Part shown: positions 26,867 to 35,268 of the stretch, in pieces | How the letters are laid out: the number at the start of each line of letters is the position of its first letter | How positions within the stretch are numbered: position 1 is the stretch's first letter | Assembly: GCA_963784195.1 (NCBI GenBank) | Contig: CAWARA010000034.1 | Coordinates: 1-41,112 of the forward strand | DNA: 41,112 nucleotides | From: CAVQAH01 sp963784195 | GTDB lineage: Bacteria; Acidobacteriota; Vicinamibacteria; Vicinamibacterales; 2-12-FULL-66-21 | Direction: 5' to 3' | Made by a program: the position numbers and the translations under genes | Notes under the pieces: generated by a model | What the model saw: only the letters and a program-made list of their open reading frames with translations | What the model was told of the DNA's origin: nothing | The model's database searches: none

Positions 26867-28549
26867 ATGAACCTCATGATCCGTGCGCTGGTTCTTGCGA
26901 TGCTCGCCCTCGTGTTGCCGGCTGCGCCCTCCGGCCAGGGGGGCAGCGTCCTTCATGTCAAGGTCGTTCTCCTGGATCCTGAGGGAAAGGCAACGCCGGT
27001 TCCGCGCCACGGCCTGCTCGTCAGCGACAATCCGGCGAGCTCGTCGCCCCGGCTGATCGTCACTCGGCTGGATGGCACCGCCGACGTCCAGTTGCGTCCG
27101 GGAAACTACACGGTGGAGTCGGACCGCCCCGTCGTGTTTCACGGCAAGGCCTACCAATGGACGCAAACCCTGGACGTCGCCGCCGGGCGCGACACGACTC
27201 TGGAGCTGACCGCCGGAAACGCGGAGGTCGAACCTGCCACATCAACCGCGGCACCCTCCGAATCGGCGCTCGAGAACGACCCGTCGTTCCTCCTTCCCCG
27301 CTGGCAGGACAGCGTCGTCGGCGTGTGGACGGCCACGACCCACGCCTCGGGCTTCATCATCGACGTCAGTGGAACGGCCAATGGGTTGATCGCGACGAAC
27401 CAGCGGGTGATTGGCACCGCGACGTCCGTGGAGGTGCAACTCACGCCGACGGTCAAGGTCGCGGCGAGTGTTCTCGCCACCGATCCCGCGCGTGACGTGG
27501 CCATCCTGTGGATCGATCCGAAAGTCATCGCATCCGTTCGCCCGATTCCGCTTCCGTGCAATCAGGCCCAGCAGCCACCTGTTGCGAACGGTCAGGATAT
27601 CTTCACCATCGGCGTTCCCCTCCGTCAGCCGAAGGGCATGACGTCGGGCACCGTGAGCCGCATCGATGCGAAGGAGATCGAGACCGACCTGACGCTCGCG
27701 CGCGGCAGCGCGGGCGGGCCGGTCTTCACCGCGCGCGGCGATCTGGTTGGGATCACCTCGATCGTCGACGAGAGCGATCAGAACAGGGCCGGCGACCCGC
27801 GGGTCGTCCGCAGCGACAGTGCCTGCGACGTCGTCGCCGCTGCGGAGAAGAAGATGAAGACTGCCGCAGCACCGAGCGGCACGCCCCTTCCTGTGGAGCC
27901 GGCGAAACCGTTCCCGCCCGACGCGCTCAAAAACGCGGCGGAGCGTCGTGCCGGCAGCCTCAACCCGTATCAGCTTTCGTCATCCGATTTCGATGTCTCC
28001 TTCATCACACCTGTGCTGACCTACGGCGCGCGGTATCAGGCTGAACAGCTGCGCCGGCGCCGCACCACCAGCGCCGACACGCGAAAACCCGATCCCGAGC
28101 CGGCGCTCGTGCGGCCGCTCATGGACTTCGCCAACTGGGCGGACTACGTGGCCGACTTTCCTCCGGTGCTGCTCGTCCGGGTGACCCCGCGGCTGGTCGA
28201 GGGCTTCTGGACGACTGTCGGGCGCGTCGCCGCCCAAACGCAGGGCGTGTCGATCCCGTCGATCAAGCGTTTCAAGTCGGGCTTCGCCCGCATGCGCGCT
28301 TTCTGCGGCGACAAGGAGGTCACGCCGATTCACCCGTTCAGGCTCGAGCAGCGTGTTTCAGAGAGCGACGCGATGTACGAGGGGCTTTACGTGTTCGACC
28401 CCGGAGCGCTGACGCCAGAATGCGGCACTGTCAAACTCGTGCTCTTCTCGGAGAAAGAGCCGGCCAAAGGCGACACCCGCGTCGTCGAACCGAAGGTGAT
28501 TCAGCAGATCTGGCAGGACTTCGAGCCGTATCGAGCCGGCGGACTGTAG
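26867..28549 (+). CDS. Secreted trypsin-like (HtrA-type) protein with degenerate catalytic triad
   Basis: The 560-residue product has a signal peptide (MIRALVLAMLALVLPAAPSG), an N-terminal domain of about 110 residues (KVVLLDPEGKATPVPRHGLL, GTADVQLRPGNYTVESDRPV), a chymotrypsin-fold domain (about 145-320), and a C-terminal domain of about 170 residues. In the protease domain the His position reads ATNQRVIG (R180 where TNxHVV is expected), Asp is kept (RDVAILWID, D210), and the nucleophile motif reads RGSAGGPVF, placing A282 where GxSGGP has Ser. Two triad residues are therefore missing and it is unlikely to be a protease; a binding or scaffolding role is inferred. ATG 26867 has GGGAAGGG upstream, and the reading frame is undamaged, unlike many neighbours. 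Confidence 0.8.
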   Translation: MNLMIRALVLAMLALVLPAAPSGQGGSVLHVKVVLLDPEGKATPVPRHGLLVSDNPASSSPRLIVTRLDGTADVQLRPGNYTVESDRPVVFHGKAYQWTQTLDVAAGRDTTLELTAGNAEVEPATSTAAPSESALENDPSFLLPRWQDSVVGVWTATTHASGFIIDVSGTANGLIATNQRVIGTATSVEVQLTPTVKVAASVLATDPARDVAILWIDPKVIASVRPIPLPCNQAQQPPVANGQDIFTIGVPLRQPKGMTSGTVSRIDAKEIETDLTLARGSAGGPVFTARGDLVGITSIVDESDQNRAGDPRVVRSDSACDVVAAAEKKMKTAAAPSGTPLPVEPAKPFPPDALKNAAERRAGSLNPYQLSSSDFDVSFITPVLTYGARYQAEQLRRRRTTSADTRKPDPEPALVRPLMDFANWADYVADFPPVLLVRVTPRLVEGFWTTVGRVAAQTQGVSIPSIKRFKSGFARMRAFCGDKEVTPIHPFRLEQRVSESDAMYEGLYVFDPGALTPECGTVKLVLFSEKEPAKGDTRVVEPKVIQQIWQDFEPYRAGGL

Positions 28550-28605
28550 GGTAAGCTTGTGCTGTCCCGCTCTCTGAAGATCTGACTGACGAAATTCGAG
28601 GACCT

Positions 28606-29472
28606 ATGCCCGGACCGTTGATCGATCGGCGTCACTTCCTCGGCTCCGCCGCTGCGACCGCTGCTTTCTTTGCCATGCACGACCTGTCGTCGCTGTCCGC
28701 TCAAATTCCGGGGCCGCCGACGATCGAAACACCACGGCCGCGCATTCTGACGCTCGAGCTGATGTCGGGAGCGCCTATGAACGCGATGAAGGCGTTCTAC
28801 GGGAAGACTCTCGACTTACGGATCATGGACGAGAAGGCGGACCGGTTCACGGTCGAAGCCGGCGAGAGCCGCATCACGTTCGTCAACAGCGCCGAAACCG
28901 TCGAGGGGCGGCAGCCGTTCTACCATTTCGCGTTCAACATCCCGGAGAACAAGATCCTGAAAGCGCTCGAGTGGCAGAAGCCGCGCACGCCAATGCTGCC
29001 CATCCCGGAGCGCAATCGTGCCGCCGGCTATCCTCCGGAAGTGGTCGACTACAGCCATTGGAACGCGCACTCGATCTTCTTCCTCGATCCCGCCGGCAAC
29101 GTGGTCGAGTACATCGCGCGGCATGATTTGAAGAACGGTGACAACAGTCCGTTCAGCTGGGCGGACATTCTCTATGCGAGCGAGATTGGCTTGATCGTCG
29201 ACGACGTCGCGGCGACGGCGGAAACGCTGAAAGGGCTGTCGGCAGTGCCGCAGTACAGGGGCGGCAGCGACCAGTTCATGGCCATGGGCGACGAATGGGG
29301 GCTTCTGCTCGTCATGAAGCGCGGTCGCGTGATCGACTTCACGACGAACCCACACAACGGGGTGCGCGTGTACCGGACTGGCGTCACCGTCCGCGGGCCG
29401 AAAGCCACGAAATACCAGTTCAAGGACTATCCGTACGAGCTCAGCGTCGACGACCGCTGCGCCTGCGCGTAG
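28606..29472 (+). CDS. Tat-exported VOC (glyoxalase/bleomycin-resistance fold) protein
   Basis: The 288-residue product begins with a Tat signal: DRRHFLGSAAATAAFFAMHD, then LSSLSAQ. Two VOC modules follow. The first is PRILTLELMSGAPMNAMKAF, continuing to FYHFAFNIPENKIL and to HSIFFLDPAGNVVEYIARHD, which contains a His/Glu pair suited to metal binding. The second begins SEIGLIVDDVAATAETLKGL. VOC proteins include dioxygenases, isomerases and binding proteins; the reaction here cannot be told. Most are cytosolic, so export of a presumably pre-folded metalloprotein is notable. ATG 28606 follows GAGGACCT. The gene follows the degenerate protease by 56 bases and may be co-transcribed. Confidence 0.82.
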   Translation: MPGPLIDRRHFLGSAAATAAFFAMHDLSSLSAQIPGPPTIETPRPRILTLELMSGAPMNAMKAFYGKTLDLRIMDEKADRFTVEAGESRITFVNSAETVEGRQPFYHFAFNIPENKILKALEWQKPRTPMLPIPERNRAAGYPPEVVDYSHWNAHSIFFLDPAGNVVEYIARHDLKNGDNSPFSWADILYASEIGLIVDDVAATAETLKGLSAVPQYRGGSDQFMAMGDEWGLLLVMKRGRVIDFTTNPHNGVRVYRTGVTVRGPKATKYQFKDYPYELSVDDRCACA

Positions 29473-29490
29473 AGCCCTCGCCGGGAGTTG

Positions 29491-31220
29491 CTACCGGATC
29501 GTCAGGATGTCAGCGATACGCTGCCGAACGTATGGCGGCGCTCCGCGCGTCATCCGGCCCACGTGTTCGAGGAGGACCAGCGCCGGGTCGCGCCTGATGC
29601 TGTCCACGATCAGCGCATCGAGATCACGCTTCCCCGTCGACAATTGCAGCCCGAACTGATCCCGCAGGGCAGTCGTCACCGTCGCCACGCGATCCTCTCC
29701 CCACCCGAATTCGAAGTCGTACGAACCAGCGATCCCCGTCTCGTCGATCACCGGCCGGCCCAGGATGCCCTGTAACGCTGACGCAAGCCTCTCCATGGGC
29801 GCGTCCTGGAGCGTGGCGTCCCATTGGTAATCCAGGTGTTCTGGTTCTTGCCCTCAGAGCGCACCAGACGCGGAGCGTCGGTGGCGGTCAGCACGAACAC
29901 ATCGAATGGACGGACTTCGACGTGCGTTTTCAGACGCAACCGGTTCTCCAATTCATCGCGCAACATGGACCGAAACGACTCCGCCGCCTCGGCACCGGCG
30001 ACGGCGTTGATGGAATAGCGCGTCTGAGCCAGCCACTCTGGTCCGATGACTCGAACGGACGGGACGTCAAAGGCGGTCGCGAGCGCCATTTTCAGGGTGA
30101 CGCCGTCGCCCTGCATCTTGCTGGATTGGATCGTGAGTGAGTCTCCCGTCGCCGGACCTATCGAGAAGGCTGTCCACTCACCCGTACCCTGGCTGTGCAT
30201 GCTTAGTATGAGCGCCGTCACCAGAACGACGATGGCAACCGTCGCGATTGCGGCCGACAGCCCCAGCCGGACTCGCTTGCCTCCGCGGAAGAACGCAAGG
30301 GCAGCGATGACGATGACCGCGAGCGGAACCGCAACCAGCGCGATGAGGACTGCGGGCCCAGGTCCCTGCGCTGTGACTCTGGGGCGAGCCGCGAAGCTCT
30401 CTGCTGCGACGTTCCGCGGGAAGAGCGCCGGGATGTCCAGCACGCGCGAGCCTTTCTTCAACTCATCGGCCAGGTTGAACGTGACGACGTGCTCGAAATC
30501 GTGGAAGTAGTAGAGATACATGGTCCGCGATCGGAGGTCGTAGATGTTCGAATAGAGCGTCGGAAAACCGCCCTTCTGGTGCGTCCCGGCCAGGATGCGC
30601 CGGAACAGGTCGACGGAGATGTCGTCTCCCGCGCGTTCGAGCATTTCCGTGGCGAGGGCGAATCGTTTGTCTGGCGCCCCACGCTGGGATCGAGACTGGT
30701 GAAAGTTGGTCTGGACGAAGTGGTTTCGCGTTTTGCGCACCATCGCGTCGGGCTCGATCGAGACCGCGTCGCCGGATGCATCGGCGAACATGAGGATGCC
30801 GTCCCTCAAGAACGACCGGTTGTACTGACCGAAGAGGCGCACGACCTCCTCAACCGTCGCGCACTCGGCCATCGCCTTGTCGACGATGTTGCCCGGGAAG
30901 GATGGAAGATCGGACGACCCGGTCGCTTTCACCGGCGGCGCCGCGAATCCGTCGAACCACAGTCCACGCTCGTTCATCCCGCCCTGTGGCCACAGGTCGT
31001 CGAACCCGACGTAGACACGCCCGTATGAACCGGCTTTGGCGGGAACGAACCAGATCTTGGTGTGAGGGTTGCTCCAGTCCTCGTTGTTACCGACCAGAAC
31101 CTGACCCGCGCCGCCGGTGGCGCAGAAGGCGGTGCAGGCCAGAAGAACCTGGTTGAATCCGAGGGCAACCGCGCAGCTCAAGAGCCCGACCAACGCGATT
31201 CGGATCGTCAGTTGGCGCAT
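29491..31220 (-). CDS. Ntn-hydrolase (choloylglycine-hydrolase-like) / DUF3738 fusion, one frameshift
   Basis: After a signal peptide (IRIALVGLLSCAVALGFNQV) comes LLACTAFCATGGAGQVLVGN, then NEDW, the start of an N-terminal-nucleophile hydrolase in which the Cys after the signal would be the nucleophile. The domain runs to about residue 270 (MNERGLWFDGFAAPP, YSNIYDLRSRTMYLYYFHDF). Two membrane segments follow (AVLIALVAVPLAVIVIAALA; LSAAIATVAIVVLVTALILS). A DUF3738/TIGR03435 domain comes next: TLKMALATAFDVPSVRVIGP, RSMLRDELENRLRLKTHVEV, FDVFVLTATDAPRLVRS. The last quarter continues in another frame (MERLASALQGILGRPVIDET, GIAGSYDFEFGW) to the stop at 29491. One base added to the CCC at 29820-29822 restores it. 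The likely role is hydrolysis of a linear amide at the envelope. Confidence 0.75.
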
Positions 31221-31734
31221 CGATCACCTCTTCGGGCGCGAACACACAGTAAAGCGGCTGGGTGTTCGAAGCAAAGATGATTCCCGCGGGGAGTGACACG
31301 GAGAATACGGAGGATCGCAGCGGGGATCTGTTCGTAAACGGGAAGGTCCGGTCGGCGGCGAACATGTATCTTGGGACCATCGCGGGACGGAGGGGACGGA
31401 GATAACGGAACGAGCTTCAACTCGGAGACGCGGAGACACGGAGGCGAAAACGGATCTGACGCGGTGGTGGGTGGTCACCGGGGTCCGCCGATGCCGCCGC
31501 TCGCGCGGCGGGCAATCAATCGACGCCCCGCGGACACAAGCTGCTCGTCGCACCACGGCAGCTTGCGTCCGTGGGGCGTCGATTGATCGCTCGGCCCGGC
31601 CAAGGGCCGGGCCGGCATCGGCCGCTGACCGGTGACTCGCGTACGCGGCCTTCCTCCGTGTCTCCGTGTCTCCGTTTTTGAAGCTTGTTCCGTTTCCTCT
31701 GTCCCCTCCCAACAGACTGCTAGACTCTAGATCC
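31221..31734. other. Intergenic region occupied largely by a palindromic element
   Basis: This gap lies between two divergent genes. Bases 31389-31709 form a nested palindrome (separate entry). Bases 31221-31388 should hold the promoter of the Ntn-hydrolase gene, but no hexamers stand out. Only 25 bases separate the palindrome from the racemase start codon. Confidence 0.6.
31389..31709. repeat. 321-bp nested palindrome (MITE-like or REP-like element)
   Basis: Outer arms: 31389-31443 (GGAGGGGACGGAG through CGGAGACACGGAGG) and 31653-31709, its inverted complement with a few mismatches. Middle: GTCACCGG...CGATGCCG (31473-31495) against its complement at 31611-31636. Core: a 30-base inverted repeat near 31515-31544 against 31557-31586, matching at about 28 positions, around a loop of about 12 bases. 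The whole element can fold on itself. No coding capacity was found. Its plan, tandem GGAGACaC arms around a long core hairpin, parallels the element at 20092-20335, though the sequences differ. Confidence 0.8.
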
Positions 31735-32445
31735 ATGCTCCCCCTCCACGTCGGTATCGTCGCATGCTCAGCGGAGGGCGCCGCGCTGTGCTATCGGACC
31801 ATCTGTGTGGAAGGTGCGCAGTTGCTCGGTGAGCACGCGCATCCGGAAGTCTCGATGCACACGCACTCGCTCGCCGACTATACGGCGTGCCTGCGCCGCG
31901 GCGACTGGCCTGGCGTCGGCGCATTGATGCTCTCGTCGGCGCACAAGCTCGCCTCCAGCGGTGCTGATTTCCTGATTTGTCCCGACAACACCATCCACCA
32001 GGCGCTCGCGTACGTCGAACCGCGATCGCCGCTGCCCTGGCTCAACATCGCCGGCGTCGTGGCCGACGAGGCGACCCAACGGGGATTTCGTCGTCTTGGC
32101 CTGACAGGGACCCGCTGGCTGGTCGAGAGCACGGTCTACCCTGACAAGCTCACAGCGCGCGGCCTGGAGTACGTACGTTCGAACGCCGGCGAGTCCGAAG
32201 AAATCAACCGCATCATCATGGATGAACTCGTGAACGGCATCTTCAGACCAGAGGCGGTCGCGTGCTTTCAGCGCGTCATCGAGCGGATGAAACGTGAGGG
32301 CTGTGATGCGGTGATCCTCGGCTGCACCGAGATTCCGTTGATCATGAACGACGGGAATTCGCCGCTGCCGACGCTGGATTCCACCCGTTTGCTTGCGCGC
32401 GCGGCATTGCGGCGGGCCGTGCTGGGCGCAACGGCCCAACCATGA
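31735..32445 (+). CDS. Aspartate/glutamate racemase family protein (YgeA-like)
   Basis: The 236-residue product matches broad-specificity amino-acid racemases such as E. coli YgeA: HTHSLADYTACLRRGDWPGV, SGADFLICPDNTIHQALAYV, RLGLTGTRWLVESTVYPDKL, EINRIIMDELVNGIF and AVILGCTEIPLIM. The second catalytic Cys (GCTE) is present. The first catalytic position, Thr in YgeA (TNTMH) and Cys in aspartate racemases, is Asp here (DNTIH), so activity may differ. ATG 31735 is the only sensible start; no good ribosome-binding site precedes it, and the palindromic element ends 25 bases upstream. It lies 52 bases before the antiporter gene. Confidence 0.85.
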   Translation: MLPLHVGIVACSAEGAALCYRTICVEGAQLLGEHAHPEVSMHTHSLADYTACLRRGDWPGVGALMLSSAHKLASSGADFLICPDNTIHQALAYVEPRSPLPWLNIAGVVADEATQRGFRRLGLTGTRWLVESTVYPDKLTARGLEYVRSNAGESEEINRIIMDELVNGIFRPEAVACFQRVIERMKREGCDAVILGCTEIPLIMNDGNSPLPTLDSTRLLARAALRRAVLGATAQP

Positions 32446-32497
32446 ACGACGTGCGCCACCCGCGCTTCGGCATTTCACAAACGCACACCGCGCCAGC

Positions 32498-34042
32498 ATG
32501 AGGGAACTCGAAGCACTCGTTGGCCTGGTCCTCGCGGCTGTGCTCCTGGCAGCGGCGGCGCGCCGTGTCGGCGCACCGTATCCGGTGTTCCTGGCGATCG
32601 GCGGGGCGCTGCTCGCATTCCTCCCCGGCGCGCCGTCCTTCACCGTCCCGCCCGAGCTCGCGCTCGCCCTCTTCCTCGCGCCGATCCTGCTCGATGCCGC
32701 CTATGACGCGTCGCTGAGAGATCTTCGTGACAACTGGGCACCGGTCACCAGCCTCGTCGTCGTCGCCGTGGGACTCACCACCATCGCCGTCGCCGTGGTG
32801 ACACGCACGTTGATGCCCGGGATGCCCTGGGCACCTGCGATTGCCCTCGGCGCCATCGTCGCGCCACCGGACGCCGCTGCCGCGACGGCGGTGCTCAGGC
32901 AGGTGCGGCCGCCCCAGCGCCTCCTGACAATCCTCGAAGGCGAGAGCCTCCTGAACGATGCCAGCGCGTTGCTGATCTATCGTCTCGCCGTTGGAGCCGT
33001 GGCTGCCCACGGCTTTTCAATCGGAGCGGTTGCGCCAGCGTTCCTGGTCGCTGTGGCCGGGAGCGTGGTTGCAGGCCCGGCGCTCGCGTGGCTCTTCCTG
33101 CGGTGGACCGATCGCGTGCGGCACGTACCAAGCGCGATCATCCTTCAGTTCGTCTGCACGTTCGGGGTCTGGATCCTCGCCGACCGCATTGGTCTTTCAG
33201 GTGTGCTGACCATGGTGTGCTTCGCCATTACCGTGGCGCGGACGGCACCAGAGCGGACACCCGCGCGAATACGTATCCCCTCGTACGCGGTGTGGGAAAC
33301 CGTCATCTTCGTTCTGAACATCCTGGCCTTCATTTTCATCGGCCTGCAGATCCGTCCCATTCTCGAGAGCCTCGCGCCGGCGGTCAGGGGGCAATACTTC
33401 GTCGTCGCCGCTGCCGTTCTTCTGACCGTCATCGTCGTCCGCATCGTCTGGCACATGTCATTCAATGCCGTGATCAGATGGCGAGATCGCCGGCATGGCT
33501 TTCATCCCCCACGGCCAATGCTGCGTGCGACCGTTGGCAGCGGCCTGGTTATCGCGTGGGCCGGCATGCGCGGCATCGTCTCGCTTGCGGCGGCGCTGGC
33601 ATTACCGGCGGCTTTTCCATTTCGAGACTTGATCGTCCTGACGGCGTTCTCGGTCGTCGTCGGCACGCTGGTGCTCCAGGGGCTCACGCTCAAGCCCCTC
33701 ATACGCTCGCTCGATCTGCAGGACGATGACCCGGTCGGCCGCGAGTTCGGTGCGGCACGTGAACGCGCCTTGCGTGCCGCGCTCGCGAGCTTCGAGCACG
33801 ACCGGTCGCCGATTGCCGACGCCGTCCGTCAGGAATTCACCGTGCACCTGGCGTCACCGGATGGAGATCCCGATTCCGGCAGCGCCGCACGAGCCGCTCA
33901 CAGCGAGATTCATCGCGGTGCCCTGCTGGCGGCGCGCCGGGCCGTCATCGCCATGCGTGACAACGACGAGATCGGCGACGATGCGTTTCATCAGATGGAA
34001 GAGGAGTTGGATTGGCTCGAGATGGCGGGGGGCAGAGAGTAG
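32498..34042 (+). CDS. Na+/H+ antiporter, CPA1 family
   Basis: This 514-residue, roughly 12-helix inner-membrane protein exchanges monovalent cations for protons. Conserved CPA1 segments are APILLDAAYDASLRDLRDNW, ALGAIVAPPDAAAATAVLRQ, LTILEGESLLNDASALLIYR (with the ND pair of the ion site), and VIAWAGMRGIVSLAAALALP. The C-terminal 110 residues form a soluble helical tail (AARERALRAALASFEHDRSP, DDAFHQMEEELDWLEMAGGR). ATG 32498 is chosen at the first helix; the open frame upstream overlaps the racemase. There is no frameshift across 1.5 kb. Confidence 0.92.
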   Translation: MRELEALVGLVLAAVLLAAAARRVGAPYPVFLAIGGALLAFLPGAPSFTVPPELALALFLAPILLDAAYDASLRDLRDNWAPVTSLVVVAVGLTTIAVAVVTRTLMPGMPWAPAIALGAIVAPPDAAAATAVLRQVRPPQRLLTILEGESLLNDASALLIYRLAVGAVAAHGFSIGAVAPAFLVAVAGSVVAGPALAWLFLRWTDRVRHVPSAIILQFVCTFGVWILADRIGLSGVLTMVCFAITVARTAPERTPARIRIPSYAVWETVIFVLNILAFIFIGLQIRPILESLAPAVRGQYFVVAAAVLLTVIVVRIVWHMSFNAVIRWRDRRHGFHPPRPMLRATVGSGLVIAWAGMRGIVSLAAALALPAAFPFRDLIVLTAFSVVVGTLVLQGLTLKPLIRSLDLQDDDPVGREFGAARERALRAALASFEHDRSPIADAVRQEFTVHLASPDGDPDSGSAARAAHSEIHRGALLAARRAVIAMRDNDEIGDDAFHQMEEELDWLEMAGGRE

Positions 34043-34063
34043 CCGCAGAATGTTCCTGATTCT

Positions 34064-35266
34064 TCAGTCGGAATCGTCCGCGACGATCCGTGTCCGCACG
34101 CACCGGAATCCGAGATGATTCGTCCCTGTGCTGACTTCCCCCTTGCCTCGCGTACCGACCATGTAGCGTGAGCAATACTCGTCGGTGCAGAGAAACGATC
34201 CGCCGCGGTGGACGCGCTTCATCACGCCGGGCTCGGCGGCATCGAAAGACGACGCCGGGCCTTGTGGGTTGCGGGCGATACCGCCGTCCGACGCGAGTTG
34301 CGCGTAGTACTCGGCGCGATACCAGTCGCTCACCCACTCCCACACATTGCCGCCGACGTCATAGAGTCCGTAGCCGTTGGCCGGAAACTGCGCGACGGGC
34401 GCGATGCCCGCGAAGCGGTCGGCACCGCTGTCGCGATCGGGAAAGTGGCCCTGATGGCTGTTGGCCATCCATTGACTCTGCCCTGAGCCTGTCGAAGGGG
34501 CCTTCTTGAATTCATTGCCCCAGGGAAAGACTTGCCCCGTCAATCCCCCTCGAGCCGCAAATTCCCACTCGGCTTCAGTGGGAAGCCGCTTGCCTGCCCA
34601 TGTCGCGTAAGCAACGGCATCTTCGTACGCGACGTGCACGACAGGATGTTTCTCTTTCCCCTCGATCGAGCTCTGAGGCCCGAGCGGATGGCGCCAGTTC
34701 GCACCCTTGACGTAGGACCACCAGGAGAAATGGTTGTCGAGCGGAACGGCGTGGGAAGGAGGCGAGAAGACCACAGACCCGGCGACCAGCCTCTCGAGCG
34801 GCACTCCGGGAAACTCTTCGGCCCTGGGCGTCCGCTCGGCCAGGGTGACGTATCCGGTCGCCTTGACGAACTCGGCGAACTGCGCGTTGGTAACCTCCGT
34901 CTGATCCATCCAGAAGCCGTCAACGTAGACCCGGTGGATCGGGCGTGAATCTGTGGTCGCCTTCATCCCGACCGCATCGTTCATGTCCGGCGGATCCTGC
35001 GCGCCCATGGAAAACTCGCCGCCGGGAATCCAGACCATTGCCGCTGGCGCGGGCGAAGACGGCGTGTTCTTGTTCTCGACTGTCGGAAGGAATGTCGGTG
35101 GGGACGCCGTGGCGAGCGGCGCGGATACTGGCGCAAGTGTCGAGGGCCTCAGCGCCCTCATCGCCGCCAGGCCGGCGACAGCCGCGACGGCGATCCACAG
35201 CCAGACACTGCTGACCTGGTGCCGAGAAGGCGCGGCAGGCGCGTGCTTACGGCGTGGCTTCCTCAT
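34064..35266 (-). CDS. Formylglycine-generating-enzyme-like (SUMF1) protein with N-terminal membrane anchor
   Basis: FGE converts a Cys or Ser of sulfatases to formylglycine. The 400-residue product has a membrane segment (SSVWLWIAVAAVAGLAAM) then a full SUMF1 domain: AMVWIPGGEFSMGAQDPPDM, VYVDGFWMDQTEVTNAQFAE, HPVVHVAYEDAVAYATWAGK, RLPTEAEWEFAARGG, YDVGGNVWEWVSDWY and VHRGGSFLCTDEYCSRYMVG. Both active-site cysteines (C-x4-C, CTDEYC) are present, so true FGE activity is possible. The anchor would place the enzyme in the periplasm. An extra APSTGSGQS segment interrupts the usual spacing before QWMANSHQGHFPDRD and is encoded by a REP-like sequence at 34480-34501. No sulfatase gene lies in the window. 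ATG 35266 is two bases after the stop of the barrel remnant. Confidence 0.88.
   Translation of the reverse strand: MRKPRRKHAPAAPSRHQVSSVWLWIAVAAVAGLAAMRALRPSTLAPVSAPLATASPPTFLPTVENKNTPSSPAPAAMVWIPGGEFSMGAQDPPDMNDAVGMKATTDSRPIHRVYVDGFWMDQTEVTNAQFAEFVKATGYVTLAERTPRAEEFPGVPLERLVAGSVVFSPPSHAVPLDNHFSWWSYVKGANWRHPLGPQSSIEGKEKHPVVHVAYEDAVAYATWAGKRLPTEAEWEFAARGGLTGQVFPWGNEFKKAPSTGSGQSQWMANSHQGHFPDRDSGADRFAGIAPVAQFPANGYGLYDVGGNVWEWVSDWYRAEYYAQLASDGGIARNPQGPASSFDAAEPGVMKRVHRGGSFLCTDEYCSRYMVGTRGKGEVSTGTNHLGFRCVRTRIVADDSD
34480..34501. repeat. REP-like half-palindrome inside the FGE-like gene
   Basis: The core CCTGAGCCTGTCGAAGG, flanked by GCC and GGC so that it can form a small hairpin, is a short sequence I recall as widely dispersed in bacterial genomes. 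Here it adds an in-frame APSTGSGQS segment to a conserved protein. Confidence 0.6.
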
Positions 35267-35268
35267 TC

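Noticed and set aside
31389..31709. Palindrome considered as a simple terminator
   Set aside because: It lies between two divergent genes, upstream of both starts, and is far longer than an intrinsic terminator.
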